NCBI RefSeq assembly: GCF_018141545.1
Contig: NZ_CP064356.1
Coordinates: forward strand, 1,811,001 to 1,875,000
Origin: Miltoncostaea oceani
GTDB lineage: Bacteria > Actinomycetota > Thermoleophilia > Miltoncostaeales > Miltoncostaeaceae
Length of the DNA: 64,000 bases
Direction of reading: 5' to 3'
Made by a program: the position numbers and the translations under genes. The number at the start of each line of letters is the position of its first letter. The stretch's first letter is position 1. This document shows positions 1 to 6,435 of the stretch, one piece after another. The notes beneath the pieces were generated by a model, which ran no database searches, was not told where the DNA came from, and was given only the letters and a program-made list of their open reading frames with translations.

Positions 1-1
1 G

Positions 2-832
2 GTCGAGACGATCCGCGCCCAGCTCGCCGACCGGGTGCCGGGGCGCGCGTTCGCGCGCGTCGAGGTGCACGACCCGAAGCTCGTCTCGCCCGCGACGCCG
101 GAGGAGTTCGTCCGGGAGGTCACCGGCCGCCGGATCGCGGGCCTCGACCGGCGCGGCAAGTACCTCCTCATCGACCTCGACGGGCGGGACACCCTCGCCG
201 TCCACCTGAGGATGACGGGGCGGCTGCACTGGCGGGCGGCGGGCGACGAGGGGGAGCCCGAGCGCTTCCTCCGCGCCCGGTTCCACCTCGACGACGGCAG
301 CACCCTCACCTTCGGGGACATGCGGCGCTTCGGCCGGGCGTGGATCGTGCCCGGCACCCCCGCCGAGCGGGAGGGCTACTGGACCGCCCGGGTCGGCGTG
401 GAGCCCCTGACGCCGCGGTTCACCGCCCGGGTGCTCGGCGACCTCCTCGACGGGCGGCGCGGGCCGATCAAGGCCGTCCTCCTCAACCAGGCGCTCGTCG
501 CGGGCCTCGGCAACATGTACGTCGACGAGGCGCTGTTCCAGGCCCGCGTCCACCCCCTGCGCCCCGCGGGCGACCTCGACGCCGACGAGGTCCGCCGCCT
601 GCACCGCGCCATCCGGGACCGGCTCGCCGCGGCCGTCGCCGCCGGCGGGGCGTCGATCGACTCCTACCGGGACGGCCTCGGCGAGAAGGGGCGGATGCAG
701 GACCTCCTGCGCGTCCACCTGCACCGCGACGAGCCGTGCCCGCGCTGCGGCACCCCGATCGTGAAGACGCGGGTCGCCCAGCGCGGCACCTACTGGTGCC
801 CCCGCTGCCAGCCGGAGCCCGGCCCGTGGTGA
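2..832 (+). CDS. mutM: Formamidopyrimidine-DNA glycosylase, 5' end outside window
   Basis: Base-excision repair enzyme that removes 8-oxoguanine and other oxidised purines and nicks the abasic site. The frame is open from the first bases and reads VETIR, which in the family directly follows the catalytic start MPELPE, so only about six residues (including the catalytic Pro and Glu) are lost to the window edge. The lysine-containing segment RRGKYLLIDL, the RMTGRL motif and the conserved NMYVDEALF helix are present. The C-terminus carries the zinc finger, with CPRC and CPRC pairs about 23 residues apart. 276 residues are visible, normal for the family. The stop overlaps the start of the next gene (GTGA), so the two are probably cotranscribed. 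Confidence 0.95.
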   Translation, partial: VETIRAQLADRVPGRAFARVEVHDPKLVSPATPEEFVREVTGRRIAGLDRRGKYLLIDLDGRDTLAVHLRMTGRLHWRAAGDEGEPERFLRARFHLDDGSTLTFGDMRRFGRAWIVPGTPAEREGYWTARVGVEPLTPRFTARVLGDLLDGRRGPIKAVLLNQALVAGLGNMYVDEALFQARVHPLRPAGDLDADEVRRLHRAIRDRLAAAVAAGGASIDSYRDGLGEKGRMQDLLRVHLHRDEPCPRCGTPIVKTRVAQRGTYWCPRCQPEPGPW

Positions 833-1803
833 GCGCCGTCGAGGGCGTCCGGGTCGGCCACTGGACGGACGCGGAGGCCGGGACGGGCTGCACCGTGATC
901 CTGCCCCGGCCCGGGACCGTCGGCGCCGTCGAGGTGCGCGGCGGCGGGCCCGCGACCCGCGACGTCGACGTGCTCGCCCCCCTCGCGTCGGTCGGCTCGG
1001 TCACCGCCCTGCTCCTGTCGGGCGGCAGCGCGTTCGGGCTCGACGCCGCGTCGGGCGTGGTGCGGTGGTGCGAGGAGCGCGGCCTCGGTCACGCGGCGGG
1101 GCCGGCGACCGTCCCCATCGTCCCGACCGCCTGCATCTTCGACCTCGGCATCACGGGCAACGCCCGGCGCCCCGGCCCCGCCGAGGGGTACGCCGCCTGC
1201 GAGGCCGCCGCACCGGGGCCGCACGCCGTCGGCAGCGTCGGCGCGGGGACGGGCGCGACGTGCGGGAAGCTCCGCGGTCAGGACGGCTGGTGCAAGGGGG
1301 GGCTCGGCGCGGCGACGTTGCGCCTGCACGACGGCGTCACCGTCGCGGCGCTCGCGGTCGTGAACGCGTGGGGCGACGTGCTCGACGAGCGCAACGAGGT
1401 GCTCGCCGGCGCGTGGGACGCCGAGGCGGGTTTCCTCGGCGCCGCCGGGCGGGTCGTGACCCACCCGCCGGAGCACCCCCGCCTCGCCGCGGGCGGCAAC
1501 ACCACCCTCGTCTGCATCGTCACCGACGGCGCCCTCACCAAGACCGATGCGGCGGTCGTGGCGCGGATGTCCCACGCCGGCATGGCGCGGGCGATCTCGC
1601 CGGTGCACACCACGATCGACGGCGACGCGGCGTTCTGCCTCGCCACCGGCGCCCGGCCGGCGAGCGCGTTCGCGTGCGGGGTGGCGGCGGCCGAGGCGGC
1701 GGCGGCGGCGATCCGCGACGCCGTCCGCTCCGCGACGACCGTCCGCGGCGTCCCGACCGGCGCGGAGCGGCGCGCCTCCCTCGGGGGCCCCGGCGGGGGC
1801 TGA
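829..1803 (+). CDS. P1 family (S58, DmpA/NylC-like) N-terminal-nucleophile peptidase
   Basis: Probable aminopeptidase or amidase of the DmpA/NylC fold, 324 residues. Landmarks are the N-terminal GCTVIL strand, GGSAFGLDAASG around residue 65, the VGAGTGATCGK loop, AALAVVNAWGDV, and GGNTTL around residues 222-227. In this family the precursor cleaves itself just before a Thr or Ser. By analogy with NylC the cut would be Asn224/Thr225, giving subunits of about 224 and 100 residues; that cut is inferred. The start GTG at 829 overlaps the mutM stop (GTGA); a GTG one codon upstream is equally in frame. The natural substrate cannot be told from sequence. Confidence 0.88.
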   Translation: MSAVEGVRVGHWTDAEAGTGCTVILPRPGTVGAVEVRGGGPATRDVDVLAPLASVGSVTALLLSGGSAFGLDAASGVVRWCEERGLGHAAGPATVPIVPTACIFDLGITGNARRPGPAEGYAACEAAAPGPHAVGSVGAGTGATCGKLRGQDGWCKGGLGAATLRLHDGVTVAALAVVNAWGDVLDERNEVLAGAWDAEAGFLGAAGRVVTHPPEHPRLAAGGNTTLVCIVTDGALTKTDAAVVARMSHAGMARAISPVHTTIDGDAAFCLATGARPASAFACGVAAAEAAAAAIRDAVRSATTVRGVPTGAERRASLGGPGGG

Positions 1804-1849
1804 CGCCCCGTCCGTGCTTGGATGGGGTCCCGCCGACAGGAGGCAGACC

Positions 1850-2242
1850 ATGACCGCCGACGCCCATGCGCGCGACGAGACGCTCGACTACGACGCGACG
1901 CTCGCCCGGCTCGAGGACCTGGCAGGCCGCGAGGTGCTGGTGGAGCTCCGGGTCGGGGACCGGCACGGCCCGTTCCGCCTCGCGGCGAAGGGCGTCCTCG
2001 TGGGGACGCCGGCCGGCCAGGAGGAGCTGACGGCGCGGCGCCCGGACGGCGACGACATCGAGGCGTTCATGCTCGACACCGGGGGCTTCCTGGCGGTCCG
2101 GGAGGAGGACTTCGTGCGCGCCGAGTGGCACCCGGGCGAGGACGGCGGGGGGACCCCGGCGCAGCCGGCGCTCGACGTCGTCTTCACCGACTCCGTCCTG
2201 CACGTCGCCGTCGCACGGCGCGCGCCGGGAGCGGCCGTCTGA
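1850..2242 (+). CDS. Small acidic protein of unknown function
   Basis: 130 residues. I do not recognise a family. The ATG is fixed by an AGGAGG site at 1838-1843 with good spacing. The protein is acidic, without signal peptide or membrane segment. Its middle (RVGDRHGPFRLAAKG, then MLDTGGFLAVREEDF) looks like a small beta barrel with a short helix. It follows the P1 peptidase by 46 bases and may share its transcript. Codon use matches the neighbours. Confidence 0.7.
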   Translation: MTADAHARDETLDYDATLARLEDLAGREVLVELRVGDRHGPFRLAAKGVLVGTPAGQEELTARRPDGDDIEAFMLDTGGFLAVREEDFVRAEWHPGEDGGGTPAQPALDVVFTDSVLHVAVARRAPGAAV

Positions 2243-2275
2243 TGAGCCGCCCGCCGGAGTAGAGTCGCCGTCGCC

Positions 2276-2923
2276 GTGCCCGATCTGACCGCGCCCATCG
2301 TGAACTTCGCGACCGACCAGGTCGGCGCCTACGGCGTGCTCGCCGTGTTCCTGCTGATGATCCTCGAGAGCGCCTGCATCCCGGTGCCGAGCGAGGCGAT
2401 CATGATCTACGGCGGGTTCCTCGTCAGCCGCGGCGACGAGAGCCTCTTCCTGATCGTCGCCGCCGGCGTCGCCGGCAACGTGATCGGATCGTGGGCGGCG
2501 TACTGGGTGGGCCTGCGCAAGGGGCGCGAGTGGGCGCTGCGCTGGCACTGGCTGCACATCACGCCGAAACGGCTCGACGTCGCCGACCGCTGGTTCGCCC
2601 GGTGGGGGAGCTGGGCGGTGCTCGTCTCCCGGTGCCTGCCGATCATCCGCACGTTCATCTCGCTCCCCGCGGGCATCGCCCGGATGCCCTTCTGGCGGTT
2701 CACGGTCCTCACCCTGCTCGGCTGCATCCCGTGGGTGCTCGCGCTGGCCCTGGCCGGCCGGGCGGTGGGGGACAACTGGGAGGACCTCCAGCACGCGCTG
2801 CACTACTTCGACTACGTCCTCGTCGTCGTCATCCTCGGCGCGATCGTCCACTTCTCGCTGCGCCACCGCCGCCGTCGCCGCGCGGCCGCGGCGGCGTTCG
2901 GCTCCGGGGCGTCCGGGGAGTAG
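2276..2923 (+). CDS. DedA family (SNARE-associated) membrane protein
   Basis: 215-residue polytopic inner-membrane protein of the DedA/VTT family, whose members include phospholipid scramblases and flippases. The N-terminal re-entrant region contains ESACIPVPSEAIM, the family's E-x-x-x-P-x-P-x-E signature around residues 31-40. It is followed by GNVIGSWAAYWVGLRKGRE and by RCLPIIRTFISLPAGIARM, which carries the conserved arginine and GxxR motif. The C-terminus is a basic Arg-rich tail. A TAGAGT hexamer at 2261-2266 lies nine bases before the GTG start, leaving only a very short leader. Confidence 0.92.
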   Translation: MPDLTAPIVNFATDQVGAYGVLAVFLLMILESACIPVPSEAIMIYGGFLVSRGDESLFLIVAAGVAGNVIGSWAAYWVGLRKGREWALRWHWLHITPKRLDVADRWFARWGSWAVLVSRCLPIIRTFISLPAGIARMPFWRFTVLTLLGCIPWVLALALAGRAVGDNWEDLQHALHYFDYVLVVVILGAIVHFSLRHRRRRRAAAAAFGSGASGE

Positions 2924-2928
2924 CGGCG

Positions 2929-3366
2929 GTGGACGCCGACGCCATGAAGCGGTTCGCGGTCGAGCGCGTCGAGGTGCTCTTCAACCGCGGCGAGATCGAC
3001 CGGGTCGAGGAGGAGTTCGTCACCGCCGACTTCGTGAACCACGAGGCCTGGCCCGGCGAGGACCCCGGCTACGAGGGCTTCCGGCTCCGGCTCGGCCGTC
3101 TGCGCACCGGTGTCCCCGACATCCACATGGAGGTCCACGAGATCGTCGCCGGCGACGACCTCGTCGCCTACCGGGCCACGCTGTCGGGCACGCACCTGGG
3201 GGAGCTGCTCGGCATGGCCCCGACGGGGCGGTCGTTCCGCGTCCAGCACATGCACATGCTCCGCATCCGGGACGGGAGGTCGTCGGAGCACTGGGCGACC
3301 CGCGACGACCTGGGGATGCTGCAGCAGCTCGGCATCACCCCCGCACCGCCACCGCCCGGCGGCTAG
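2929..3366 (+). CDS. SnoaL-like ester cyclase family protein
   Basis: 145 residues of the NTF2/SnoaL fold: an N-terminal helix (VEVLFNRGEIDRVEEEF), FVNHEAWPGEDPGYEGF, the strand segment DIHMEVHEIVAGDDLVAYR, the G-x-H repeat SGTHLGELLGMAPTG, and a final HMLRIRDGRSSEHWATRDD. Members are cyclases, isomerases or simply small-molecule binders, so no reaction is assigned. GTG 2929 was chosen because a GGGGAG site precedes it; ATG 2944 is an alternative. It begins six bases after the dedA stop, and its end overlaps the convergent glutaredoxin gene by four bases. Confidence 0.78.
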   Translation: MDADAMKRFAVERVEVLFNRGEIDRVEEEFVTADFVNHEAWPGEDPGYEGFRLRLGRLRTGVPDIHMEVHEIVAGDDLVAYRATLSGTHLGELLGMAPTGRSFRVQHMHMLRIRDGRSSEHWATRDDLGMLQQLGITPAPPPPGG

Positions 3367-3629
3367 GCCACCCCGAGCATCGCGTCGAGGCGCCCCGCGT
3401 CGTCGAGCGCCTTGATGTCGTCGTACCCGCCCACCGGGGTGTCGTCGATGAGGATCTGCGGGACGGTGTACCGGCCGGTGAGCTGCACGAGGTCCTGGCG
3501 CGCCTGGAAGTCGCTGCGCGACAGGTGCACCTCCTCGTAGTCCACGCCCTTCCTCGTGAGCAGGTTCTTGGCGCGCACGCAGAACGAGCAGGCCTCGCTG
3601 GTGTAGATGCGGATGTGCGGTGTGGTCAT
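3363..3629 (-). CDS. Glutaredoxin, dithiol type
   Basis: 88-residue thioredoxin-fold oxidoreductase. The active site is CSFC at residues 14-17 (usual form CPYC), followed by the family's TVPQILID cis-proline loop and the GGYDDI glutathione-binding turn. It probably reduces protein disulfides or mixed disulfides. The ATG at 3629 lies six bases after a TACACT hexamer, with no room for a ribosome site, so the message is probably leaderless. An in-frame start further upstream would lie before the promoter and is rejected. Confidence 0.9.
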   Translation of the reverse strand: MTTPHIRIYTSEACSFCVRAKNLLTRKGVDYEEVHLSRSDFQARQDLVQLTGRYTVPQILIDDTPVGGYDDIKALDDAGRLDAMLGVA

Positions 3630-3635
3630 ACGAAA

Positions 3636-3641
3636 AGTGTA
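3636..3641 (-). promoter_or_regulatory. -10 hexamer TACACT of glutaredoxin gene (leaderless)
   Basis: TACACT on the minus strand, six bases from the ATG at 3629. No clear -35 is visible. Confidence 0.6.
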
Positions 3642-3708
3642 GTGAGGCACCCCCACGGCCCGCCCCACGCCGCCGCGCCGCCGCCCGGCCGGGGTCCGGC
3701 GGGGGCGT

Positions 3709-3714
3709 CATGAT
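3709..3714 (+). promoter_or_regulatory. -10-like hexamer CATGAT of recO (leaderless)
   Basis: CATGAT, then six bases, then the GTG of recO at 3721. It lacks the first T of the consensus, so it is weaker than the other examples in the window. Confidence 0.45.
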
Positions 3715-3720
3715 CCGGAT

Positions 3721-4455
3721 GTGGCGGCCTACGACACCGAGGCGATCGTCCTGCGGAGCATCCGCTACTCGGAGGCCGACGTCGTCCTGGCCCTGACCAC
3801 CCGGGAACGGGGGCGGGTGTCGGCCATCGCGAAGGGCGCGCGGCGGACGACCTCCAAGATGGGCGGCCGCCTCCAGCCGGGTGTGCGGGTGCAGGTCACG
3901 ATCCACGAGGGGCGCGGCGACCTCGGCACGATTCGCGCCGCCTCGATGATCGACGCCCACGCGGGTCTCTGGGTCGCGGGCCACCGCCTCCAGGCCGCCG
4001 GGTGCGTCCTCGAGACGGCGATGCGCGTCATGCCCGAGAACGAGCCGTCCGAGGAGGCGTGGCACCTGCTGGTGCGCACCCTCGACCTCCTCGCCCGGGC
4101 CCCCGCCCCGCCCGGCCCGGCGCGCCTCGACCCCCTCGTCCTCGGCTGCCAGGCGAAGCTGCTCATCGTCAGCGGCCTCATGCCGGTGCTCGGCAGCTGC
4201 GCGCGGTGCGGAGGCGCGCACCCCCTCGTCGCGTTCTCACCCGTCGCGGGGGGCGCCGTGTGCGCCGACTGCGGCGCGGGGGCGGAGCCCGTGGAGCCCG
4301 GGGCGCTCGCCGCGCTCGCCGGCCTGGTGGGGAGGCCCCTGGCGGAGGCGCCGGACCTCGTCCCCGCCGGGGACGCCGCCGGCGTCGAGCGCCTCATCGG
4401 CCTGGTGCTGCGCGAGCACCTCGGGGTGCAGCTGCGCTCCGCGGCGCCCCTGTAG
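3721..4455 (+). CDS. recO: DNA repair protein RecO
   Basis: 244-residue recombination mediator that helps RecF/RecR load RecA on single-stranded DNA. The N-terminal OB fold reads TEAIVLRSIRYSEADVVLAL followed by the basic GARRTTSKMGGRLQPG loop. The C-terminal domain is helical and carries a four-cysteine zinc site, C160/C163 and C181/C184 (CARC and CADC). Length is normal. The start GTG is directly downstream of a -10-like hexamer. A perfect hairpin follows the stop at 4458-4478. Confidence 0.93.
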   Translation: MAAYDTEAIVLRSIRYSEADVVLALTTRERGRVSAIAKGARRTTSKMGGRLQPGVRVQVTIHEGRGDLGTIRAASMIDAHAGLWVAGHRLQAAGCVLETAMRVMPENEPSEEAWHLLVRTLDLLARAPAPPGPARLDPLVLGCQAKLLIVSGLMPVLGSCARCGGAHPLVAFSPVAGGAVCADCGAGAEPVEPGALAALAGLVGRPLAEAPDLVPAGDAAGVERLIGLVLREHLGVQLRSAAPL

Positions 4456-4457
4456 CC

Positions 4458-4478
4458 CGCGCCGCGGGTCGCGGCGCG
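4458..4478 (+). terminator. Hairpin after recO
   Basis: Nine-base arms CGCGCCGCG and CGCGGCGCG around a three-base GGT loop, starting three bases after the recO stop. No T tract follows, as is common in very G+C-rich genomes. Confidence 0.55.
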
Positions 4479-4553
4479 ACGTGATCGTCCCGTGGGGATG
4501 GGACGGCCGTCCCGGGCGCCCACGGCGCCCGCGGCGGAGGCGCCGGGAGACCC

Positions 4554-4559
4554 TAGGAT
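4554..4559 (+). promoter_or_regulatory. -10 hexamer TAGGAT upstream of universal stress gene
   Basis: TAGGAT, leaving a leader of roughly 28 bases that contains the GAGGAGG ribosome site at 4581-4587. Confidence 0.5.
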
Positions 4560-4593
4560 GGACGGCCGCCGGCCATTCCCGAGGAGGACGATC

Positions 4594-5418
4594 ATGCCCG
4601 AGGCGCCGTTCCCCACCGTCGTGTGTGGCGTGGACGGGACGCGCGAGTCCTTCGAGGCCTCACGCCAGGCGGGCCGCCTCGCCGGCCCCCGCGGCCGCGT
4701 CGTGCTCGTCGCCGCCACCCACTTCCTCGACGCCGTCTCCGGCCGGTGGGGTCCCGAGCTGATCCTCTGGGACGTCCTCGAGACGCCCCCGCGCGACCTC
4801 GGGCATCTGCACGACGCCGTCCGGGAGATGGCGGGCGACTCCCTCGCCCGGGCGGGAGGGCAGCTCGCGGACCCCACCGTCGAGACGCGCCTCGTCACCG
4901 GCAGGGCCTACGACGAGCTGCGGGAGGTGGCGATCGACGAGGGCGCGCGGCTGATCGCGGTCGGGGCCCACGGCGGCCGGCGCCTCGCCGGGGCCGTCCT
5001 CGGCAGCGTCGCGACGATGCTCCTCCACGACGCGCCGACATCCGTCCTCATCGCCCGGCCGCCGTTCGACCCCGCCGCCTTCCCCCTCCGGGTCGCGGTC
5101 GGCATCGACGGGTCCGACGCCTCCCTCCACGCCCTGTCGGTCGCCGCCGCCCTCTGCGCCGATCCCGCGCGCGACCTCACGGTCGTCGTGGCGACACGTG
5201 GCGAGGACGTCGACGCGGACGCCCTGGCACGGCAGGCCGGGCCGCACGCCGTGACGGTCGTCCACCACCGCCCCGTCGACGCGCTCATCGACGCCGCGAG
5301 CCGGGCCGACCTCCTGGTCGTCGGGTCCCGGGGCGCCGCGGGGCTACGGGCACTCGGGAGCGTGAGCGAGCGCGTCGCGCACCGGGCGGCGTCGTCCGTG
5401 CTCGTCGTCCGCCCCTGA
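4594..5418 (+). CDS. Tandem universal stress protein (two UspA domains)
   Basis: 274 residues with two UspA domains. Domain 1 (about 1-160) begins TVVCGVDGTRESFEAS and ends with the nucleotide-binding pattern GAHGGRRLAGAVLGS, which fits G-2x-G-9x-G-S. Domain 2 (about 165-274) begins RVAVGIDGSDAS and ends GSRGAAGLRALGSVSERV; there only seven residues lie between the glycines, so ATP binding by the second half is less certain. The ATG is set by GAGGAGG at 4581-4587. Such proteins act as ATP-binding stress or dormancy factors; the specific role is unknown. Confidence 0.9.
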   Translation: MPEAPFPTVVCGVDGTRESFEASRQAGRLAGPRGRVVLVAATHFLDAVSGRWGPELILWDVLETPPRDLGHLHDAVREMAGDSLARAGGQLADPTVETRLVTGRAYDELREVAIDEGARLIAVGAHGGRRLAGAVLGSVATMLLHDAPTSVLIARPPFDPAAFPLRVAVGIDGSDASLHALSVAAALCADPARDLTVVVATRGEDVDADALARQAGPHAVTVVHHRPVDALIDAASRADLLVVGSRGAAGLRALGSVSERVAHRAASSVLVVRP

Positions 5419-5440
5419 GGGGCGCCCCCACCGGTCGCGA

Positions 5441-5465
5441 GGCGGTGCGGTCTCCCCGCACCGCC
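5441..5465 (+). terminator. Hairpin after universal stress gene
   Basis: Ten-base perfect arms GGCGGTGCGG and CCGCACCGCC around a five-base loop, 22 bases after the stop. A short GGGGCGCCCC palindrome sits right at the stop. Confidence 0.5.
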
Positions 5466-5561
5466 CGGGGCGCGACCCCGATGCCGGCGGGCGCGCCCGA
5501 GGGGACGCTGCGCGCCCACGCGCCCGCGTCCGCGGGCCCATCCCGACGAGGAGCATCACCC

Positions 5562-6062
5562 ATGCGCCACCGGACCCTCCTGACCGTGACCGCGGTCCTC
5601 GCCGCCGCCGGGAGCCTCCTGCTCGCCGGATGCGGCGGGGACGACGACGCCGACACGTCGACCCCCACGCCGGCCGGGACGTCCGCCCCCGCCACGACCG
5701 CTCCCGCGTCCACCGCGCCGGAGGCCGCCTCCACCGTCGCCGTCGTCCTCGGCCGTCCGGTCGAGTTCGGGATCACCGCGGACCCCGCGACCGTCCCGGC
5801 CGGACCCGCGACGTTCGCGGTCTCCAACGCCGGGGAGATCCTGCACGAGATGGTGGTCGTGCCCGCGCCCGACGGGGTCGACGGCCTCACGCTCGACGGC
5901 GGCGAGGCCGACGAGACCGGCGCCCTCGGCGAGGTCGCCGACCTCGCGCCCGGCGACGACGGCACGCTCACCGTCGACCTGCCCGCCGGCGACTACGTGC
6001 TGCTCTGCAACCTCCCCGGCCACTTCGCCGGGGGGATGTACACCGCGCTCACCGTCGGCTGA
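5562..6062 (+). CDS. Cupredoxin-like copper lipoprotein
   Basis: 166-residue exported lipoprotein. The signal peptide ends in the lipobox LAGC (lipidated Cys24), followed by a Thr/Pro/Ala-rich linker to about residue 57 and a single plastocyanin-like beta barrel. A full type 1 copper set can be placed: His95 (ILHEM), Cys149, His154 and Met159 (LLCNLPGHFAGGM). It is therefore a candidate extracytoplasmic electron carrier or copper chaperone. GACGAGGAGC upstream sets the ATG. Its redox partner is not evident nearby. Confidence 0.87.
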   Translation: MRHRTLLTVTAVLAAAGSLLLAGCGGDDDADTSTPTPAGTSAPATTAPASTAPEAASTVAVVLGRPVEFGITADPATVPAGPATFAVSNAGEILHEMVVVPAPDGVDGLTLDGGEADETGALGEVADLAPGDDGTLTVDLPAGDYVLLCNLPGHFAGGMYTALTVG

Positions 6063-6112
6063 CGGGCGTCCGGGGGGCGCAGGGCGCGCGGACGCCCGGC
6101 GGCCCCCCACCG

Positions 6113-6143
6113 TTTCACCCCGGGTGAAATCACCCCGGGGTGA
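6113..6143. promoter_or_regulatory. Tandem operator-like palindromes before MMPL operon
   Basis: Two abutting palindromes: TTTCACCCCGGGTGAAA (6113-6129, eight-base arms around one base) and TCACCCCGGGGTGA (6130-6143, perfect). A further TCACCCC half-site starts at 6151. The arrangement looks like a cooperative repressor site. I cannot identify the -10 of this operon with confidence. Confidence 0.6.
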
Positions 6144-6207
6144 TGACGGGTCACCCCGTCCTCCCGGAGCCTGCTCCCATCGGCGCACGACGAGGGGGAC
6201 GAGGGCG

Positions 6208-6435
6208 ATGGCCACGCGGTACCGCATCACCGTCAGGGGGGTCATGAGCGAGCGCTTCTGCCTGGGCTTCCCAGGCCTGCGACGCGAGCTCGCCGCCGGT
6301 CACACCGTCCTGGAGGGCGACGCCGACGACGGCCGCCCCGTCCGGGACGTCCTCGCCACGCTCGACAACCTGGGCCTCGAGGTCATCGGGGTCGAGGGCG
6401 CCACGCCACCGCACGCACTCCCCGAGGAGGACTAG
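6208..6435 (+). CDS. 75-residue protein encoded before MMPL transporter
   Basis: Small soluble protein of unknown function: an N-terminal strand (YRITVRGVMSERF), then LGFPGLRRELAAGHTVLEGD and a helix-strand ending VRDVLATLDNLGLEVIGVEG. The layout resembles a small alpha/beta ferredoxin-like fold; that is inference. GAGGGGGACGAGGGCG precedes the ATG. Its stop codon is immediately followed by the ATG of the MMPL gene, and the GAGGAGG serving that gene lies inside its last codons, so the pair is translationally linked. Confidence 0.75.
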   Translation: MATRYRITVRGVMSERFCLGFPGLRRELAAGHTVLEGDADDGRPVRDVLATLDNLGLEVIGVEGATPPHALPEED

